The position numbers and the translations under genes were made by a program. A stretch of DNA of 64,000 nt from JAYZBC01 sp036339375 (lineage in GTDB: Bacteria; Pseudomonadota; Alphaproteobacteria; MPNO01; UBA2964). The stretch lies in contig JAYZBC010000082.1 in NCBI GenBank assembly GCA_036339375.1, positions 1 through 64,000 on the forward strand. Direction: 5' to 3'. Position 1 is the first letter of the stretch. Each line of letters begins with the position of its first letter. Positions 1-8,518 of the stretch are shown here, in pieces. Below the pieces are notes generated by a model. That model worked only from the letters and a program-made list of their open reading frames with translations. It was not told the DNA's origin and did not search any database.

Positions 1-265
1 ATTGAAAATAATAAATTAAATTTTGGTTGTCTCTGTTCGGATATTTGTTGTTTATTCGTTATTGGCGTTTGATTTTTTCAATGACAGAAATGTAAAACAC
101 TCATGGTAAAATTTATCAAGACAGAATGTGGACTTGAAAAATTTTCTGAATTGCGGAGCAAGAAGGGGATTTTCCAAAGGCTTAGATTTTACTGGTTTGT
201 TTTTTTTGCAAGTATTCGAGACTTTAGAAAGTAATTGGAGTTGATGATGTTCTGCTTTTTAGACT

Positions 266-487
266 TTAAGTTTTTGTTCCCCGTAATTCCGGTTTTTCAT
301 TAATTTTGCGTGGCTCGCACCGTGTGTCTACCGAAAACGTCACACTGGGAAGGGGGAGAGTAAACCTGAACGTTTTTGCAGACTTAAGACATTCATCCCT
401 ATTTTCTTGAGGTATACGCATTTCAATAGTCTGGGGTTTTTCACTGGACAAACCCATCGTAATCAAAACTACCAGCATGAATTTCAA
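266..487 (-). CDS. Small secreted or periplasmic protein, unknown function
   Basis: A 73-residue protein opening with a short hydrophobic stretch (residues 3-14) that resembles a signal peptide, followed by a polar region with two cysteines (residues 33 and 57) in an 'ECLKSAK...TRCEPR' arrangement. Small secreted proteins with one Cys mid-chain and one in a C-terminal 'CxPR' motif are frequent in marine alphaproteobacteria, to my recollection. The start chosen is a TTG, because AGGGG lies 8-9 nt upstream; an in-frame ATG three codons later is the alternative. No function can be assigned. It lies 41 bp downstream of the VOC gene on the same strand. The reading is moderately sure because the ORF is short. 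Confidence 0.5.
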   Translation of the reverse strand: MKFMLVVLITMGLSSEKPQTIEMRIPQENRDECLKSAKTFRFTLPLPSVTFSVDTRCEPRKINEKPELRGTKT

Positions 488-528
488 AAGTTAGCCCCTA
501 AATTTCAATTAAAATACGTTTCCTATGA

Positions 529-897
529 TCAATGGGGCCAACCGTGTTGGGAGAGATCAATCGGGTTTCCGTCAGGGTCATGCAGACGGTATTCCGCTTC
601 TCTGTTGGGAGGCCGTTTTCTTATTTGTTTTGAAGCACCCAACTCCTTGCAAACTGGCACCAGGTCTTCAATGTTGTCCACTTCGAAACCAAAATGATTT
701 ATTCCCTCTTTAAGTTGGCTGCCCTCTATTTCTCTTTCGGGGCCAATGGGAATGATGGCAAGGTTTAAGTGTCCATCGGTTAAATAAGTCGCAGTCCCCT
801 CACCCTCAACAATTTCAAGGCCAAACGATTTCGTATAAAAATTCACCAGTTTTTCAACGTTTTCAGTAAGAATAGCTAAATGACGAATACGAGCCAC
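529..897 (-). CDS. VOC (glyoxalase/bleomycin resistance) family protein
   Basis: A 122-residue single VOC module with the beta-alpha-beta-beta-beta pattern twice. Candidate metal ligands are His6 in 'RIRHLAIL' and the His in 'GINHFGFEV'; the usual second-half Glu position reads 'YRLHDPDGNPIDLSQ', so the final ligand is not the canonical Glu. The family includes glyoxalase I, extradiol dioxygenases and fosfomycin-resistance enzymes, and a 122-residue one normally dimerises to build its site. The start is a GTG with AGGAGA 9 nt upstream. It is divergent from the FAH-family gene. The fold is confident, the substrate unknown. Confidence 0.85.
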   Translation of the reverse strand: MARIRHLAILTENVEKLVNFYTKSFGLEIVEGEGTATYLTDGHLNLAIIPIGPEREIEGSQLKEGINHFGFEVDNIEDLVPVCKELGASKQIRKRPPNREAEYRLHDPDGNPIDLSQHGWPH

Positions 898-1262
898 AAT
901 TCACTCTCCTTTATTGCAATTTTTGGCCCAAAAGAGCGGGCGATGTTCCATTGTAGCATAATTAAGGATACATTTTATATGGTTTTCCAATTGATATTGA
1001 TTGTAGTATCAAAAGATCCTGACCATCAAAAAAGGAAATACGTTTTGAACTGAATAATTTCAGTTATTCATGTAACATTATAGTAAAATCCGTAATTTTT
1101 CTTGTCTTTCTTTTTATGGAACCCCATTTTGACCATATTTTATAAAAGGTTTGAAAAAGGTTATATCGGATTAAAAGTCCTGTATTTAATAAAATGGTTA
1201 TAAACGTCTAATTAATGCTATGTTTATTCAAAAAAATTTATGGAAAGAAAAGGGTGTTTTTA
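898..1262. other. Intergenic region, 365 bp, divergent promoters
   Basis: AT-rich spacer between the divergent VOC and FAH-family genes. It contains the VOC ribosome binding site (AGGAGA at the left edge) and presumably promoters for both genes. I see no RNA gene, repeat or coding stretch of note. The in-frame upward extension of the FAH ORF to 1215 has no good ribosome binding site. Confidence 0.5.
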
Positions 1263-2120
1263 ATGAAACTCTTAACCTTTGAAATAAACGGGAATACGTC
1301 CTTCGGTATGCTGGACGGTGATCATATATTTGACATACCATCCAGGATTCCCAAAGCTTGGAGTATTATCGATTTTTTAAATCCACCGAACCAGAAAAAA
1401 ATAAAATCTCTTACAAACGGTGCGGAAGCCGACTTAAAATTATCAGAAGTTAACTTCCGAAGACCCATAGAGTTTCCCGGGCAGGTTGTTTGCATAGGGG
1501 TTAATTATGGTAACCGGGATGCAGAATATGAAACCTCAATAAAGGGGGACTACCCGAATGTGTTTCTACGAACTCCGGGCACTTTAGCGGCACATAACCA
1601 GGCAATATTGGTACCCCCCGAATCTAAACAACTGGATTACGAGGGCGAAATCGCACTTGTAATCGGTAAAGGTGGCAGGCGAATTTCTCAAAAAGATGCA
1701 CTTGATCATATTGGGGCTGTAACTTGCCTTAATGAAGGGTGCATTCGGGACTGGATGCGACACGGTAAAACGAACGTAACTCAGGGAAAAAATTTTTACC
1801 GCTGCGGTGCAGTCGGGCCGTGGTTAGTAACGGCGGATGAATTTAGCCAAGGTTACGATAATATCCGTGTTACCACCCGAGTGAATGGAAAAACGCGGCA
1901 GGACGACACAACGGCAAATTTACTCTATGACTTCTCTTATCTGATATCCTATGTCTCTACGTGGAATTGGCTCAACCCGGGCGATGTCATATCCACAGGC
2001 ACGCCTACAGGATCAGGCGCCCGCATGAAACCACCAGTATGGCTTTGCGATGGAGATACAGTCGAGGTTGAGGTTTCTGGCGTGGGTGTCCTGACGAACC
2101 CCGTAGTGAATGAACCCTAG
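1263..2120 (+). CDS. Fumarylacetoacetate hydrolase (FAH) family protein
   Basis: A 285-residue FAH-fold enzyme. The N-terminal domain (about 1-75) precedes the catalytic domain with 'VVCIGVNYGNRDAEY', 'YEGEIALVIGKGGRRI' (metal-binding Glu pair) and the C-terminal 'GDVISTGTPTGSGARMKPP' loop typical of the family. Members include fumarylpyruvate hydrolase, acylpyruvase, 2-oxo-hept-3-ene-1,7-dioate hydratase and homoprotocatechuate isomerase/decarboxylase, all Mg-dependent and mostly in aromatic ring-fission pathways. I chose ATG 1263 over the upstream ATG at 1215, because the homologous N-terminus begins 'MKLLTFE' and an A/G-rich stretch precedes it. A link to the gentisate dioxygenase at the other end of the window (fumarylpyruvate hydrolysis) is possible but unproven. 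Confidence 0.88.
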   Translation: MKLLTFEINGNTSFGMLDGDHIFDIPSRIPKAWSIIDFLNPPNQKKIKSLTNGAEADLKLSEVNFRRPIEFPGQVVCIGVNYGNRDAEYETSIKGDYPNVFLRTPGTLAAHNQAILVPPESKQLDYEGEIALVIGKGGRRISQKDALDHIGAVTCLNEGCIRDWMRHGKTNVTQGKNFYRCGAVGPWLVTADEFSQGYDNIRVTTRVNGKTRQDDTTANLLYDFSYLISYVSTWNWLNPGDVISTGTPTGSGARMKPPVWLCDGDTVEVEVSGVGVLTNPVVNEP

Positions 2121-2203
2121 TCAGACAAATTATTGCACAACCGCCGAACTACGGTAAGTAATAGACTTTATAAATTGGACAAACTGTTTTAGGTTTGTCT
2201 TGC

Positions 2204-2491
2204 GGTCCCGTAGCTCAGTAGGATAGAGCGACAGATTCCTAAGACGATTGGGTGCTGTTGAGGAAACTTGACGTGTAGAACTGCTCAAAAACGGGGAAAC
2301 CTTTAAAATGGCAATCCCGTGCCAAGCACTGAATGGTGAAGGTGTAGAGACTTGACGGGCAGCATCTAAGGTTTGAAAAGACTATGATGAAGAGAAAGTC
2401 CAGCACACAAACATCCCTTTAGGGGTGGCAACGAAAGTTGTAGTTGTGATGAATCTGTAGGTCGCAGGTTCGAATCCTGCCGGGATCGCCA
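2204..2491 (+). tRNA. tRNA-Arg(CCU), interrupted by a group I intron
   Basis: Exon 1 is 2204-2240 and exon 2 is 2452-2491, giving a 77-nt spliced tRNA with encoded CCA. Acceptor stem GGTCCCG/CGGGATC is 7 bp with one G-T; D arm GCTC/GAGC; anticodon stem ACAGA (2231-2235)/TCTGT (2454-2458); loop TTCCTAA with anticodon CCT; five-base variable loop; T arm GCAGG/CCTGC around TTCGAAT; discriminator G. It reads AGG codons. The break falls in the anticodon loop directly after the third anticodon base, as in the classical alphaproteobacterial tRNA-Arg(CCU) intron. No mature tRNA can be made without splicing. Confidence 0.93.
2241..2451 (+). ncRNA. Self-splicing group I intron (small, ORF-less) in tRNA-Arg(CCU)
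   Basis: A 211-nt intron. The 5' splice site follows U2240, which can form the required U-G wobble with G2250; the exon bases CCU pair with GGG (2250-2252) as guide sequence, and A2241-A2242 pair with T2248-T2249 to extend P1. The last intron base is G2451 (omega-G). The core closely resembles the Azoarcus tRNA-Ile intron as I remember it: 'GAAGGTGTAGAGACT' then 'GACGG', 'CTAAGG', and a P7 return strand 'AGTCCAG' (about 2397-2403) after 'ACTATGATGAAG'. There is no homing endonuclease ORF. Splice sites are inferred from the tRNA fold and P1 pairing; in vitro self-splicing is characteristic of close relatives. Confidence 0.92.
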
Positions 2492-2571
2492 AAAGAAACC
2501 AAAGGCTAAGGTTTGTGAGTTGAAGAGTTGAACAAATTTTATGGAAACTTTTTTTATTGCGTGAGGAAAAA

Positions 2572-3384
2572 ATGGCGGTAAGTGATAACTTACAAAGATT
2601 AATTTCAGTATCGGCCCCATTTTGGGCCGGTGAAGCGGAGGTTGTACGTACTTACTGGAATTCACCGGTGAGAAATGTTCAAACTGATCTCGATTGGTTA
2701 CGCCGGCAATGTATAAAGGAATTTAATGGCACTGGTGCCGGTGATTATAAAAATTTGGGAATACTGTTAGGCCCCGCGGTCCAAATACAGGAAGAATTTG
2801 ACAAAATTGATAGGGGTTTGGACCGTCATGAAGTACTCGAACTTATGGATTTAATGCGTGACGAGTTTTCACATTATGTGTTGTTTGCTGATATTTATGA
2901 CGCAATTAAGCCAGATAATGTATCACCTATAAATCCAGGTCAGTTTGAGGAATGGCAGGAAGAAAATGAATTCCGGGCAACGCGCCATCGTCAGCTAAAA
3001 GATCATGGGGCAATCGGTCTACGGGCCTCTCAATTTACTGAGGGAGGTTACTGCACTCTTTTTCGCGAGGGAATGAGGCTCAAAGGTCGAGGCGGGTTCG
3101 ATGAAATGATTGCTGCTGCTTGTACTCAAGTTTACGAGGACGAATTTGGTCATATGTTGACCGGAATTGTCGGGATAGATAATGAAGGATGGACAGACGA
3201 AGAGTTTGAACTCCTACAAAATTTAGTGGTTGAGCAACTCAAATTGCGTATTCCGGGAAGAAACATACAATTTAGCAAACCGCTTTCCGACGATAGGGTT
3301 GACGCGATCATTAAGGGAGAAATAAATCCCCTTGAGTTTGACTACGCTGAAGCTGAAAGACGAATACAGACGAATAAGAATTAG
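2572..3384 (+). CDS. Ferritin-like di-iron fold protein, unknown function
   Basis: A 270-residue, largely helical protein. It shows the spaced carboxylate/histidine pattern of a ferritin-like di-iron site: a possible Glu at 74/75, Glu98-x2-His101 in 'MRDEFSHYVLF', Glu157 or Glu166 in 'FTEGGYCTLFREGM', and Glu191-x2-His194 in 'YEDEFGHML'. Two ExxH pairs plus two further Glu would make a complete centre. I do not recognise the specific family, so oxidase, hydroxylase and iron-handling roles are all open. The start ATG 2572 is preferred over an upstream TTG because GTGAGGA sits just before it. It lies 80 bp after the tRNA and may be transcribed with it. Confidence 0.7.
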   Translation: MAVSDNLQRLISVSAPFWAGEAEVVRTYWNSPVRNVQTDLDWLRRQCIKEFNGTGAGDYKNLGILLGPAVQIQEEFDKIDRGLDRHEVLELMDLMRDEFSHYVLFADIYDAIKPDNVSPINPGQFEEWQEENEFRATRHRQLKDHGAIGLRASQFTEGGYCTLFREGMRLKGRGGFDEMIAAACTQVYEDEFGHMLTGIVGIDNEGWTDEEFELLQNLVVEQLKLRIPGRNIQFSKPLSDDRVDAIIKGEINPLEFDYAEAERRIQTNKN

Positions 3385-3405
3385 GCTGAAACGTACCCTA
3401 CCCTT

Positions 3406-4038
3406 TTAAAATAAAATTAAATTTTCAATATTTTCCAAAAATACCGCTATGCCTACTCCCGTAGCCAAAGCGCCAATTATTCTTGGGTGGAGGGCTGACG
3501 GTTTGGTTGCTTTGTAAACGTTTCGAACTAACCAGATGGTACTTACAGCCAAAAAATATTGGGTCAGGCTGAAAGACAGCAGATAAGCTAATAGGGGAGT
3601 ACTCTCTGCACCAATTATAGCTTGTCCGTAAGCCCAACCATGAAAAAGTCCGGCGACGGTAAATATACTGCCGTAAGTGATTCCTGAAAAAGTTTTTCCT
3701 AAAACAATAAAGCTACCAAGGACCACGACGGATCCTGCTACAACTACTTCCGCAGAAGGCAGCGCTACCCCATTATAACTGAGCAGACAACCTATGACAG
3801 TTGTGAAAATAAATGCCAAGGGTAACAAGTAACGGCGAGCCAAGAAGGAGGCTGCTAAACCAACTGCAATAATAAATGCCAAATGGTCAAAGCCGATGAT
3901 TGGATGGCCTAATCCGGAAAGCAACCCCTGCCACATAGTGCTCGGCGTATTTCCCCCCATGGGGTGGTGCGCTAAAGCGATGCCACTTGGAAAAATCATA
4001 ATTAGGCCAAATGCTAATCTATTAAAAGTCTTAAACAT
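3406..4038 (-). CDS. HupE/UreJ family metal (nickel/cobalt) permease
   Basis: A 210-residue membrane protein with an N-terminal signal sequence ending near 'ALAHH' and about six hydrophobic helices. The motif 'GHPIIGFDHLAFIIAVG' carries the family's Hx5DH metal-binding signature in the first transmembrane helix. HupE/UreJ proteins bring in nickel (some possibly cobalt) for hydrogenase or urease; neither enzyme lies in this window, whereas a cobalamin-type dehalogenase pair does. ATG 4038 is favoured over the upstream start because AGAGG lies 7 nt before it. It is convergent with the ferritin-like gene, with 21 bp between them. Confidence 0.85.
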   Translation of the reverse strand: MFKTFNRLAFGLIMIFPSGIALAHHPMGGNTPSTMWQGLLSGLGHPIIGFDHLAFIIAVGLAASFLARRYLLPLAFIFTTVIGCLLSYNGVALPSAEVVVAGSVVVLGSFIVLGKTFSGITYGSIFTVAGLFHGWAYGQAIIGAESTPLLAYLLSFSLTQYFLAVSTIWLVRNVYKATKPSALHPRIIGALATGVGIAVFLENIENLILF

Positions 4039-4125
4039 AAAGCTGCCTCTGTGTATGTTATTTTTCATTTAATATGGTAAACCCCGCGACTTCAACGTCT
4101 GGCTCAAAAACAATCAAAATAGCCC

Positions 4126-5166
4126 TTAACGGGTTTCTGCAGTTATAAGGTCTTCTAAAATTTTTCGCATTTGCAATGGGGGGTTGTCGGCGTTGATATC
4201 AATTAGTCCGTCAAGCGTAATTCCTTTAAGACTTTTCTGCTGTGCTTCAATCATTGTGACGTCCTCCTCAAATGTTGCCTTGGCGCCTTCGTGCAATAAG
4301 GAGGTCATCCTGCTATCATCAAGCCTGAAATTACGGACATAGGCCCAAAAATAATGCGAGGTCGTAAGCGTTTCCGGCGTAATCAGATGAGTAGACCAAA
4401 TAGAGATGCCCTGGGCGCGGTTGCCTTCTGGTGCACCGGTTCCCGCTTCAGCGCAACCGACATCAAAAGCTAATGTGGATGGTGCTTCCCATTTTGTAGT
4501 TTGCCATCGATCAACTTTACCCTTAAACCCACCCGCTTTTGCAAATAAGGGTGGAGCTTCAAAACCATAAATCCAACGCGACACACTGACGCTGTTTTCG
4601 TCCCTTTCTACGGTAACGGGTATCGCAGCCTCCGCTGGATCAGCGGATATGGTATTTTTATGCAAATAAGTGACATGGGTAAAATCCAGTAAATTATCAA
4701 TTAGAAGTTGATAATTTCCTTTCATGTGAATATAGCCCGTTGCGGCTACCCATTTAGGGTCATCGAGCCAAAAATAGTTTGGAATTTTTGTTTCGTCTGC
4801 AACACTAGGATCACCCATCCAGATCCACACCATATTCCAACGCTCTATAAGTGGATAAGTCCTGACACTAGCACCAGGCGGAATATGAGTTTGCCCGGGG
4901 ACAACAACACATTGTCCATTAGCGTCAAATTGTAATCCGTGGTACCCGCACTGAATGGTGTTTTCAAGGCATGTTCCTAGTGATAGGGGTGCCCCCCGGT
5001 GACAACACTTGTCTTTCAGGGCTACCGGGCTACCATCCTTTATTCTGAAAAGGACAACTTGTTCGTTTAAAATGGTTTTCGCCACTGGAGTGGATTTAAC
5101 GAGGTCGTTTGACCAAGTTGCGGCATACCAGGCGTTTCTCAAAAATTGACTTTTTGGCTCCGTCAT
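4126..5166 (-). CDS. Rieske non-haem iron oxygenase, vanillate demethylase (VanA)-like
   Basis: A 346-residue oxygenase subunit, close to the usual length of VanA-type enzymes. The Rieske [2Fe-2S] motif reads 'CCHRGAPLSLGTC' then 'CGYHGL' (CxH...CxxH). The mononuclear iron site is in 'LIDNLLDFTHVTYLHKN' (Asp/His/His region), followed by the C-terminal catalytic domain. Family members O-demethylate vanillate or hydroxylate aromatic acids and need a separate ferredoxin reductase, which is not seen nearby. It is divergent from the TctC gene across a 90-bp region that must hold both promoters. AGGAG lies about 9 nt upstream of the ATG. The exact substrate is unresolved. Confidence 0.88.
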   Translation of the reverse strand: MTEPKSQFLRNAWYAATWSNDLVKSTPVAKTILNEQVVLFRIKDGSPVALKDKCCHRGAPLSLGTCLENTIQCGYHGLQFDANGQCVVVPGQTHIPPGASVRTYPLIERWNMVWIWMGDPSVADETKIPNYFWLDDPKWVAATGYIHMKGNYQLLIDNLLDFTHVTYLHKNTISADPAEAAIPVTVERDENSVSVSRWIYGFEAPPLFAKAGGFKGKVDRWQTTKWEAPSTLAFDVGCAEAGTGAPEGNRAQGISIWSTHLITPETLTTSHYFWAYVRNFRLDDSRMTSLLHEGAKATFEEDVTMIEAQQKSLKGITLDGLIDINADNPPLQMRKILEDLITAETR

Positions 5167-5256
5167 CCTGCTTGACTCCTGCGAAGGTCAGTCCTTAGGC
5201 TCGTTCATCTTAATCATGAGCATAGGCAAATAATTAAAATTTAAAAAGGGGGAATT

Positions 5257-6531
5257 ATGAGCATAAAAAAATTTAGTATCTTGGCTTTAATAGCCGGTGT
5301 TTCTGTTGCCGCAAACACGGCTCTAGCCTCTGTAGAAAAATTCTACAAAGGCCGCAAAATTACAATCACTGTTGGAGCCAGTGCGGGTGGAGGTTATGAT
5401 TTTTATACGCGAACTTTGGCAATGCACATGGGGGCACACATTCCCGGCAATCCCACAATGGTTGTTGCAAACATGCCAGGGGGTGGAGGCCTAAAGAGTG
5501 CAAACTGGCTTTACAATGTAGCACCACGTGACGGGTCAGTAATCGGAAGTGTTGGCCGCTCAATTCCCGTCCACGCAATGCTTGGAAAAAAGGGTGCCAA
5601 ACTCGATCCCGAAAAATTCAACTGGCTCGGCAGTATGAACAGTGAAGTGGCCACCTGTGTTACTACTTATCGTTCCAAAGCCAAGAACTTTGATGATGCA
5701 ATGAAACATGAAGTCATCATGGGAGGTACCGGCCCTGCCTCTGACACAGATTCCTTTCTAGCATTTGCTAAGAATATGACGGGAGCTAAATTCAGGCTTA
5801 TTACAGGATACCCCGGAACACGCCAGGTAGTCCTCGCAATGGAAAGGGGTGAAGTGGACGGTCTGTGCGGATGGTCCTTTTCCAGCCTTATGAAGCAAAA
5901 ACGAGACTGGTTCGAGGCGGGGAAATTTAACTTCATCATGCAACTGGCCCTCAGGAAGCATCCCATGCTTTCGAAGGTGCCCTTGATAACTGATCTTGCG
6001 CGTAGCGCTGACCAGAAAAAAATGATGAAGTTACTCTTTTCGCGTCAAACGATGGGACGTCCGTTCGCCGCACCCCCAGAAGTGCCAGTTGATCGTGTTA
6101 TGGCTCTCCGTAAGGCATTCGATTCTTTTCACCAGGACCCGAAATTCAAAGCTTACGCCAAGCGCTTAAAACTAATGAGCGCCCCAGTTTCAGGGGCTGA
6201 AGTGGCCGCTTTGGTTAGTTCTGTCTTAAAAACACCGAAAGAACTCATAGAAAGAACTAAAAACGCTATTAAATACAGGGGAAAGGCAGAGAAAGTAAAA
6301 TTAACTTATATAACGGAAACCGGTGTAGTTACCGCGTCCAAACGTGGTGGCCGAAAAATTGTATTCAAACAAGGCGGTAAGAAAAAAAGTGCACGGGTTT
6401 CCGGTAAGAAGACTAAGGTCTTTGTTAACGGCAAGAAAGTCAAACGAAAGGCCATTAAAAAGGGTATGACGTGTGACTTCAAGTATCTTGGAAGTGGAAC
6501 CCAAGCAAAGAAAATTAATTGTAAATCATAA
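5257..6531 (+). CDS. TctC-type tripartite tricarboxylate transporter binding protein with basic C-terminal tail
   Basis: A 424-residue exported protein. A signal peptide (about 1-24, ending 'NTALA') is followed by a periplasmic binding domain to about residue 330 with 'ITVGASAGGGYDFYTR', 'NMPGGGGLKSANWLYN', 'GATGP'-like 'GGTGPASDTD' and 'GEVDGLCGWS', all landmarks of the TctC/Bug family. Residues about 345-424 are an extra, strongly Lys/Arg-rich domain with two late cysteines ('GMTCDF' and 'KINC'). No TctA or TctB membrane genes are adjacent, so it is an orphan receptor or shares a permease elsewhere. A strong ribosome binding site (AAGGGGGAATT) precedes the ATG, and a strong terminator follows the gene. 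Confidence 0.85.
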   Translation: MSIKKFSILALIAGVSVAANTALASVEKFYKGRKITITVGASAGGGYDFYTRTLAMHMGAHIPGNPTMVVANMPGGGGLKSANWLYNVAPRDGSVIGSVGRSIPVHAMLGKKGAKLDPEKFNWLGSMNSEVATCVTTYRSKAKNFDDAMKHEVIMGGTGPASDTDSFLAFAKNMTGAKFRLITGYPGTRQVVLAMERGEVDGLCGWSFSSLMKQKRDWFEAGKFNFIMQLALRKHPMLSKVPLITDLARSADQKKMMKLLFSRQTMGRPFAAPPEVPVDRVMALRKAFDSFHQDPKFKAYAKRLKLMSAPVSGAEVAALVSSVLKTPKELIERTKNAIKYRGKAEKVKLTYITETGVVTASKRGGRKIVFKQGGKKKSARVSGKKTKVFVNGKKVKRKAIKKGMTCDFKYLGSGTQAKKINCKS

Positions 6532-6555
6532 TAAGAGAATTTCTTGCAATCGAAT

Positions 6556-6592
6556 GGCCGGGTTGAAGCTCCAAAAACCCGGCCGTTTCTTT
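6556..6592 (+). terminator. Rho-independent terminator after the TctC-type gene
   Basis: A 9-bp perfect G+C-rich stem, GGCCGGGTT (6556-6564) with AACCCGGCC (6576-6584), has an 11-nt loop and is followed by GTTTCTTT. It lies 25 bp after the stop codon of the TctC-type gene and separates it from the MFS gene. Confidence 0.85.
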
Positions 6593-6624
6593 AGGAAACC
6601 AGTGAAACTGTGGCTTAATTCAAA

Positions 6625-7944
6625 ATGCCAACCGATGACCGTACACCGATAAATCTCCGTATACAATTTGCCGTTTATGGTTCGGCAATGTTTTCCAACA
6701 GTGCCCTACAGCTTTATAACGTCGTTGTACCTCTTTGGGCTGTCACGCTCACTCGGGATCCACTTATTATTGGAATAATTTTCGGCGCGCGTCATTTTTT
6801 GCCGATGTTGTTGTTGATACACGGTGGAGCCATGATGGATCGATTTGGGACAAGGCAAATTATGTTGTTTTTTGCAAGTATTTCTTTGTTTATTCCCGTC
6901 CTCTATCCAGCTTTTCCATGGATTTACTCATTAATTGTTTTACAAATGTTGGGCGGCCTTGCAGTCATGTGTTGTTGGATTGGGGCACAATCTTTGACCG
7001 GTGAGTTAATGCAGGGAAAACCTGTTTATAGCGGCCGTTTGACACTTGCTACCCGTGTTGGGACATTTGTCGGGCCACCAGTAGTTGGTGCAATTTGGGA
7101 CTTTTCTGGTCCCTGGGCCGCTTTTACCTTCATTAGTTTTTGGGCCGCCCTTTGTCTTATTTCCACCATGTTGCTCCCGATTTCAAAATCTCAGCCTTCA
7201 AACTCAAATTCTTCGAATAAAAACAAAGTTTGGGACATAATAAAAGAATCACAACCTAAGCTAAGTGATTACATTGAAGCTTTTCGGTTAATAGCAATTC
7301 CCGCAATTCTTTTGGTGTTTTTGGTGACCATGTTGCGCCATTCAGGAAGTGCTATGCAGGCAAATTTTTATGTTGTCTACCTCAATGGTATAGGTATTTC
7401 CGGAACATTTATAGGTTTGCTTTTTTCCGTTCTTGGGGCGAGCGGGGGTGCTGGAGCGATATCCGTTGGATGGTTATCACGCCGTTTTTCAAGTTCAATG
7501 GTTCTAATTGCTGCCAATGCGGCGGGAATTTTAATGATAACTTTAACACCAGCTATTGGTGGGAGTGGCTTTATAATAGCACCCGATGTTGTTGTTTCCT
7601 TTCTAAAGGAATTAGGACTTAATTTTAATATTGATCCGATTGCCGGAGTGGTTGGAATCTATATTTTATTCATGTTTGCAATCAGCATACGTGGAGCGAG
7701 TTCAGGCGTTTCACAGGCAATGGAAATTTCTCTAATTGCACAAGCAGCGGGTAGTTCACAAGGTAAAGGGGCAGCTTTAAGAGTAACGGCCGGTCGAGTA
7801 GCAGCTGTTTTTTTGCCCATTTTTATGGGTGCAATTGCAAAATTCTTTGGTATAGGAGCCTCTTTTTACGTGGTTGGAGTTTCAATTTTATTGGTTTTGG
7901 GCTGGCTTGGGTTTAGAGAGAAAAACCGTTCTATCCAAACGTAA
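6625..7944 (+). CDS. Major facilitator superfamily transporter
   Basis: A 439-residue polytopic membrane protein with about 12 hydrophobic segments and a central hydrophilic loop (about residues 190-220, Ser/Asn-rich then charged). The MFS signature between helices 2 and 3 appears as 'GGAMMDRFGTRQIM' (GxxxDRxGxR). The long-loop arrangement and length fit drug or metabolite efflux carriers. The start ATG has no clear Shine-Dalgarno sequence. It lies alone between a terminator and the cupin gene, so the context does not reveal the substrate. Confidence 0.88.
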   Translation: MPTDDRTPINLRIQFAVYGSAMFSNSALQLYNVVVPLWAVTLTRDPLIIGIIFGARHFLPMLLLIHGGAMMDRFGTRQIMLFFASISLFIPVLYPAFPWIYSLIVLQMLGGLAVMCCWIGAQSLTGELMQGKPVYSGRLTLATRVGTFVGPPVVGAIWDFSGPWAAFTFISFWAALCLISTMLLPISKSQPSNSNSSNKNKVWDIIKESQPKLSDYIEAFRLIAIPAILLVFLVTMLRHSGSAMQANFYVVYLNGIGISGTFIGLLFSVLGASGGAGAISVGWLSRRFSSSMVLIAANAAGILMITLTPAIGGSGFIIAPDVVVSFLKELGLNFNIDPIAGVVGIYILFMFAISIRGASSGVSQAMEISLIAQAAGSSQGKGAALRVTAGRVAAVFLPIFMGAIAKFFGIGASFYVVGVSILLVLGWLGFREKNRSIQT

Positions 7945-8061
7945 AATTTTGTTCAAAATCAACCTTCAATATCTTAAACAAGTGTTAAAATGTTTTTGAG
8001 AACTAGTGTTAAAGTTTAAACATTGAAAATTTCTTGCAAAGGTAAAATTTAGGAGAGAGGC

Positions 8062-8469
8062 ATGCAAAAATCCGCATTTAAACCACACGCTCATACGCCT
8101 GCATTTGATGATAGCGCTCTAAATTCACTTAACACGCGCTACCTAAATGTCGATGAATTGCCGTGGATGGATACTCCATACAAAGGCATCAAAATGAAAA
8201 TATTATTAAAGGATGAATCAAGCGGGTTAATGACTGCTTTGTTTCAATGGGAAGCTGGCGCCCGTTTACCATTGCATGAACACGTGAATATAGAACAAAG
8301 TTACGTAATTGAGGGGAGCCTCAGTGATTCTGAGGGTGAGTGTAAATCGGGTCATTTCGCCTGGCGCCCGGCTGGCAGTCAACACGATGCTTGGTCCAAG
8401 GAAGGATGCCTGGTACTCGCTTTTCTGTTAAAACCCAACAAATTTTTAGAGGGACCGGATGCAAACTAA
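8062..8469 (+). CDS. ChrR-like single-domain cupin protein
   Basis: A 135-residue cupin. Motif 1 reads 'LPLHEHVNIEQSYVIEGSL' (HxH...E) and motif 2 'GHFAWRPAGSQHDAWS' (G...P...H), so the four usual metal ligands are present. The arrangement matches the C-terminal cupin of ChrR anti-sigma factors and stand-alone acetylacetone-cleaving type cupins. No sigma factor is next to it, so a regulatory role is not supported. A good ribosome binding site (AGGAGAGAG) sits just before the ATG. The gene is convergent with the dihydroxyphthalate decarboxylase-like pair. Confidence 0.82.
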   Translation: MQKSAFKPHAHTPAFDDSALNSLNTRYLNVDELPWMDTPYKGIKMKILLKDESSGLMTALFQWEAGARLPLHEHVNIEQSYVIEGSLSDSEGECKSGHFAWRPAGSQHDAWSKEGCLVLAFLLKPNKFLEGPDAN

Positions 8470-8518
8470 AGTTTAGAGAGAAAATTTATAAATTAAGAAG
8501 CAAAATAATTTATTTGTC

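Noticed and set aside
103..234. 43-codon plus-strand ORF with basic, aromatic C-terminus
   Set aside because: No ribosome binding site and common length by chance in AT-rich DNA; kept out of the feature list.
2366..2665. Minus-strand ORF across the tRNA and intron
   Set aside because: It contains the 'RQDSNLRPTDS'-like translation that tRNA 3' ends give on the reverse strand, a known annotation artefact.
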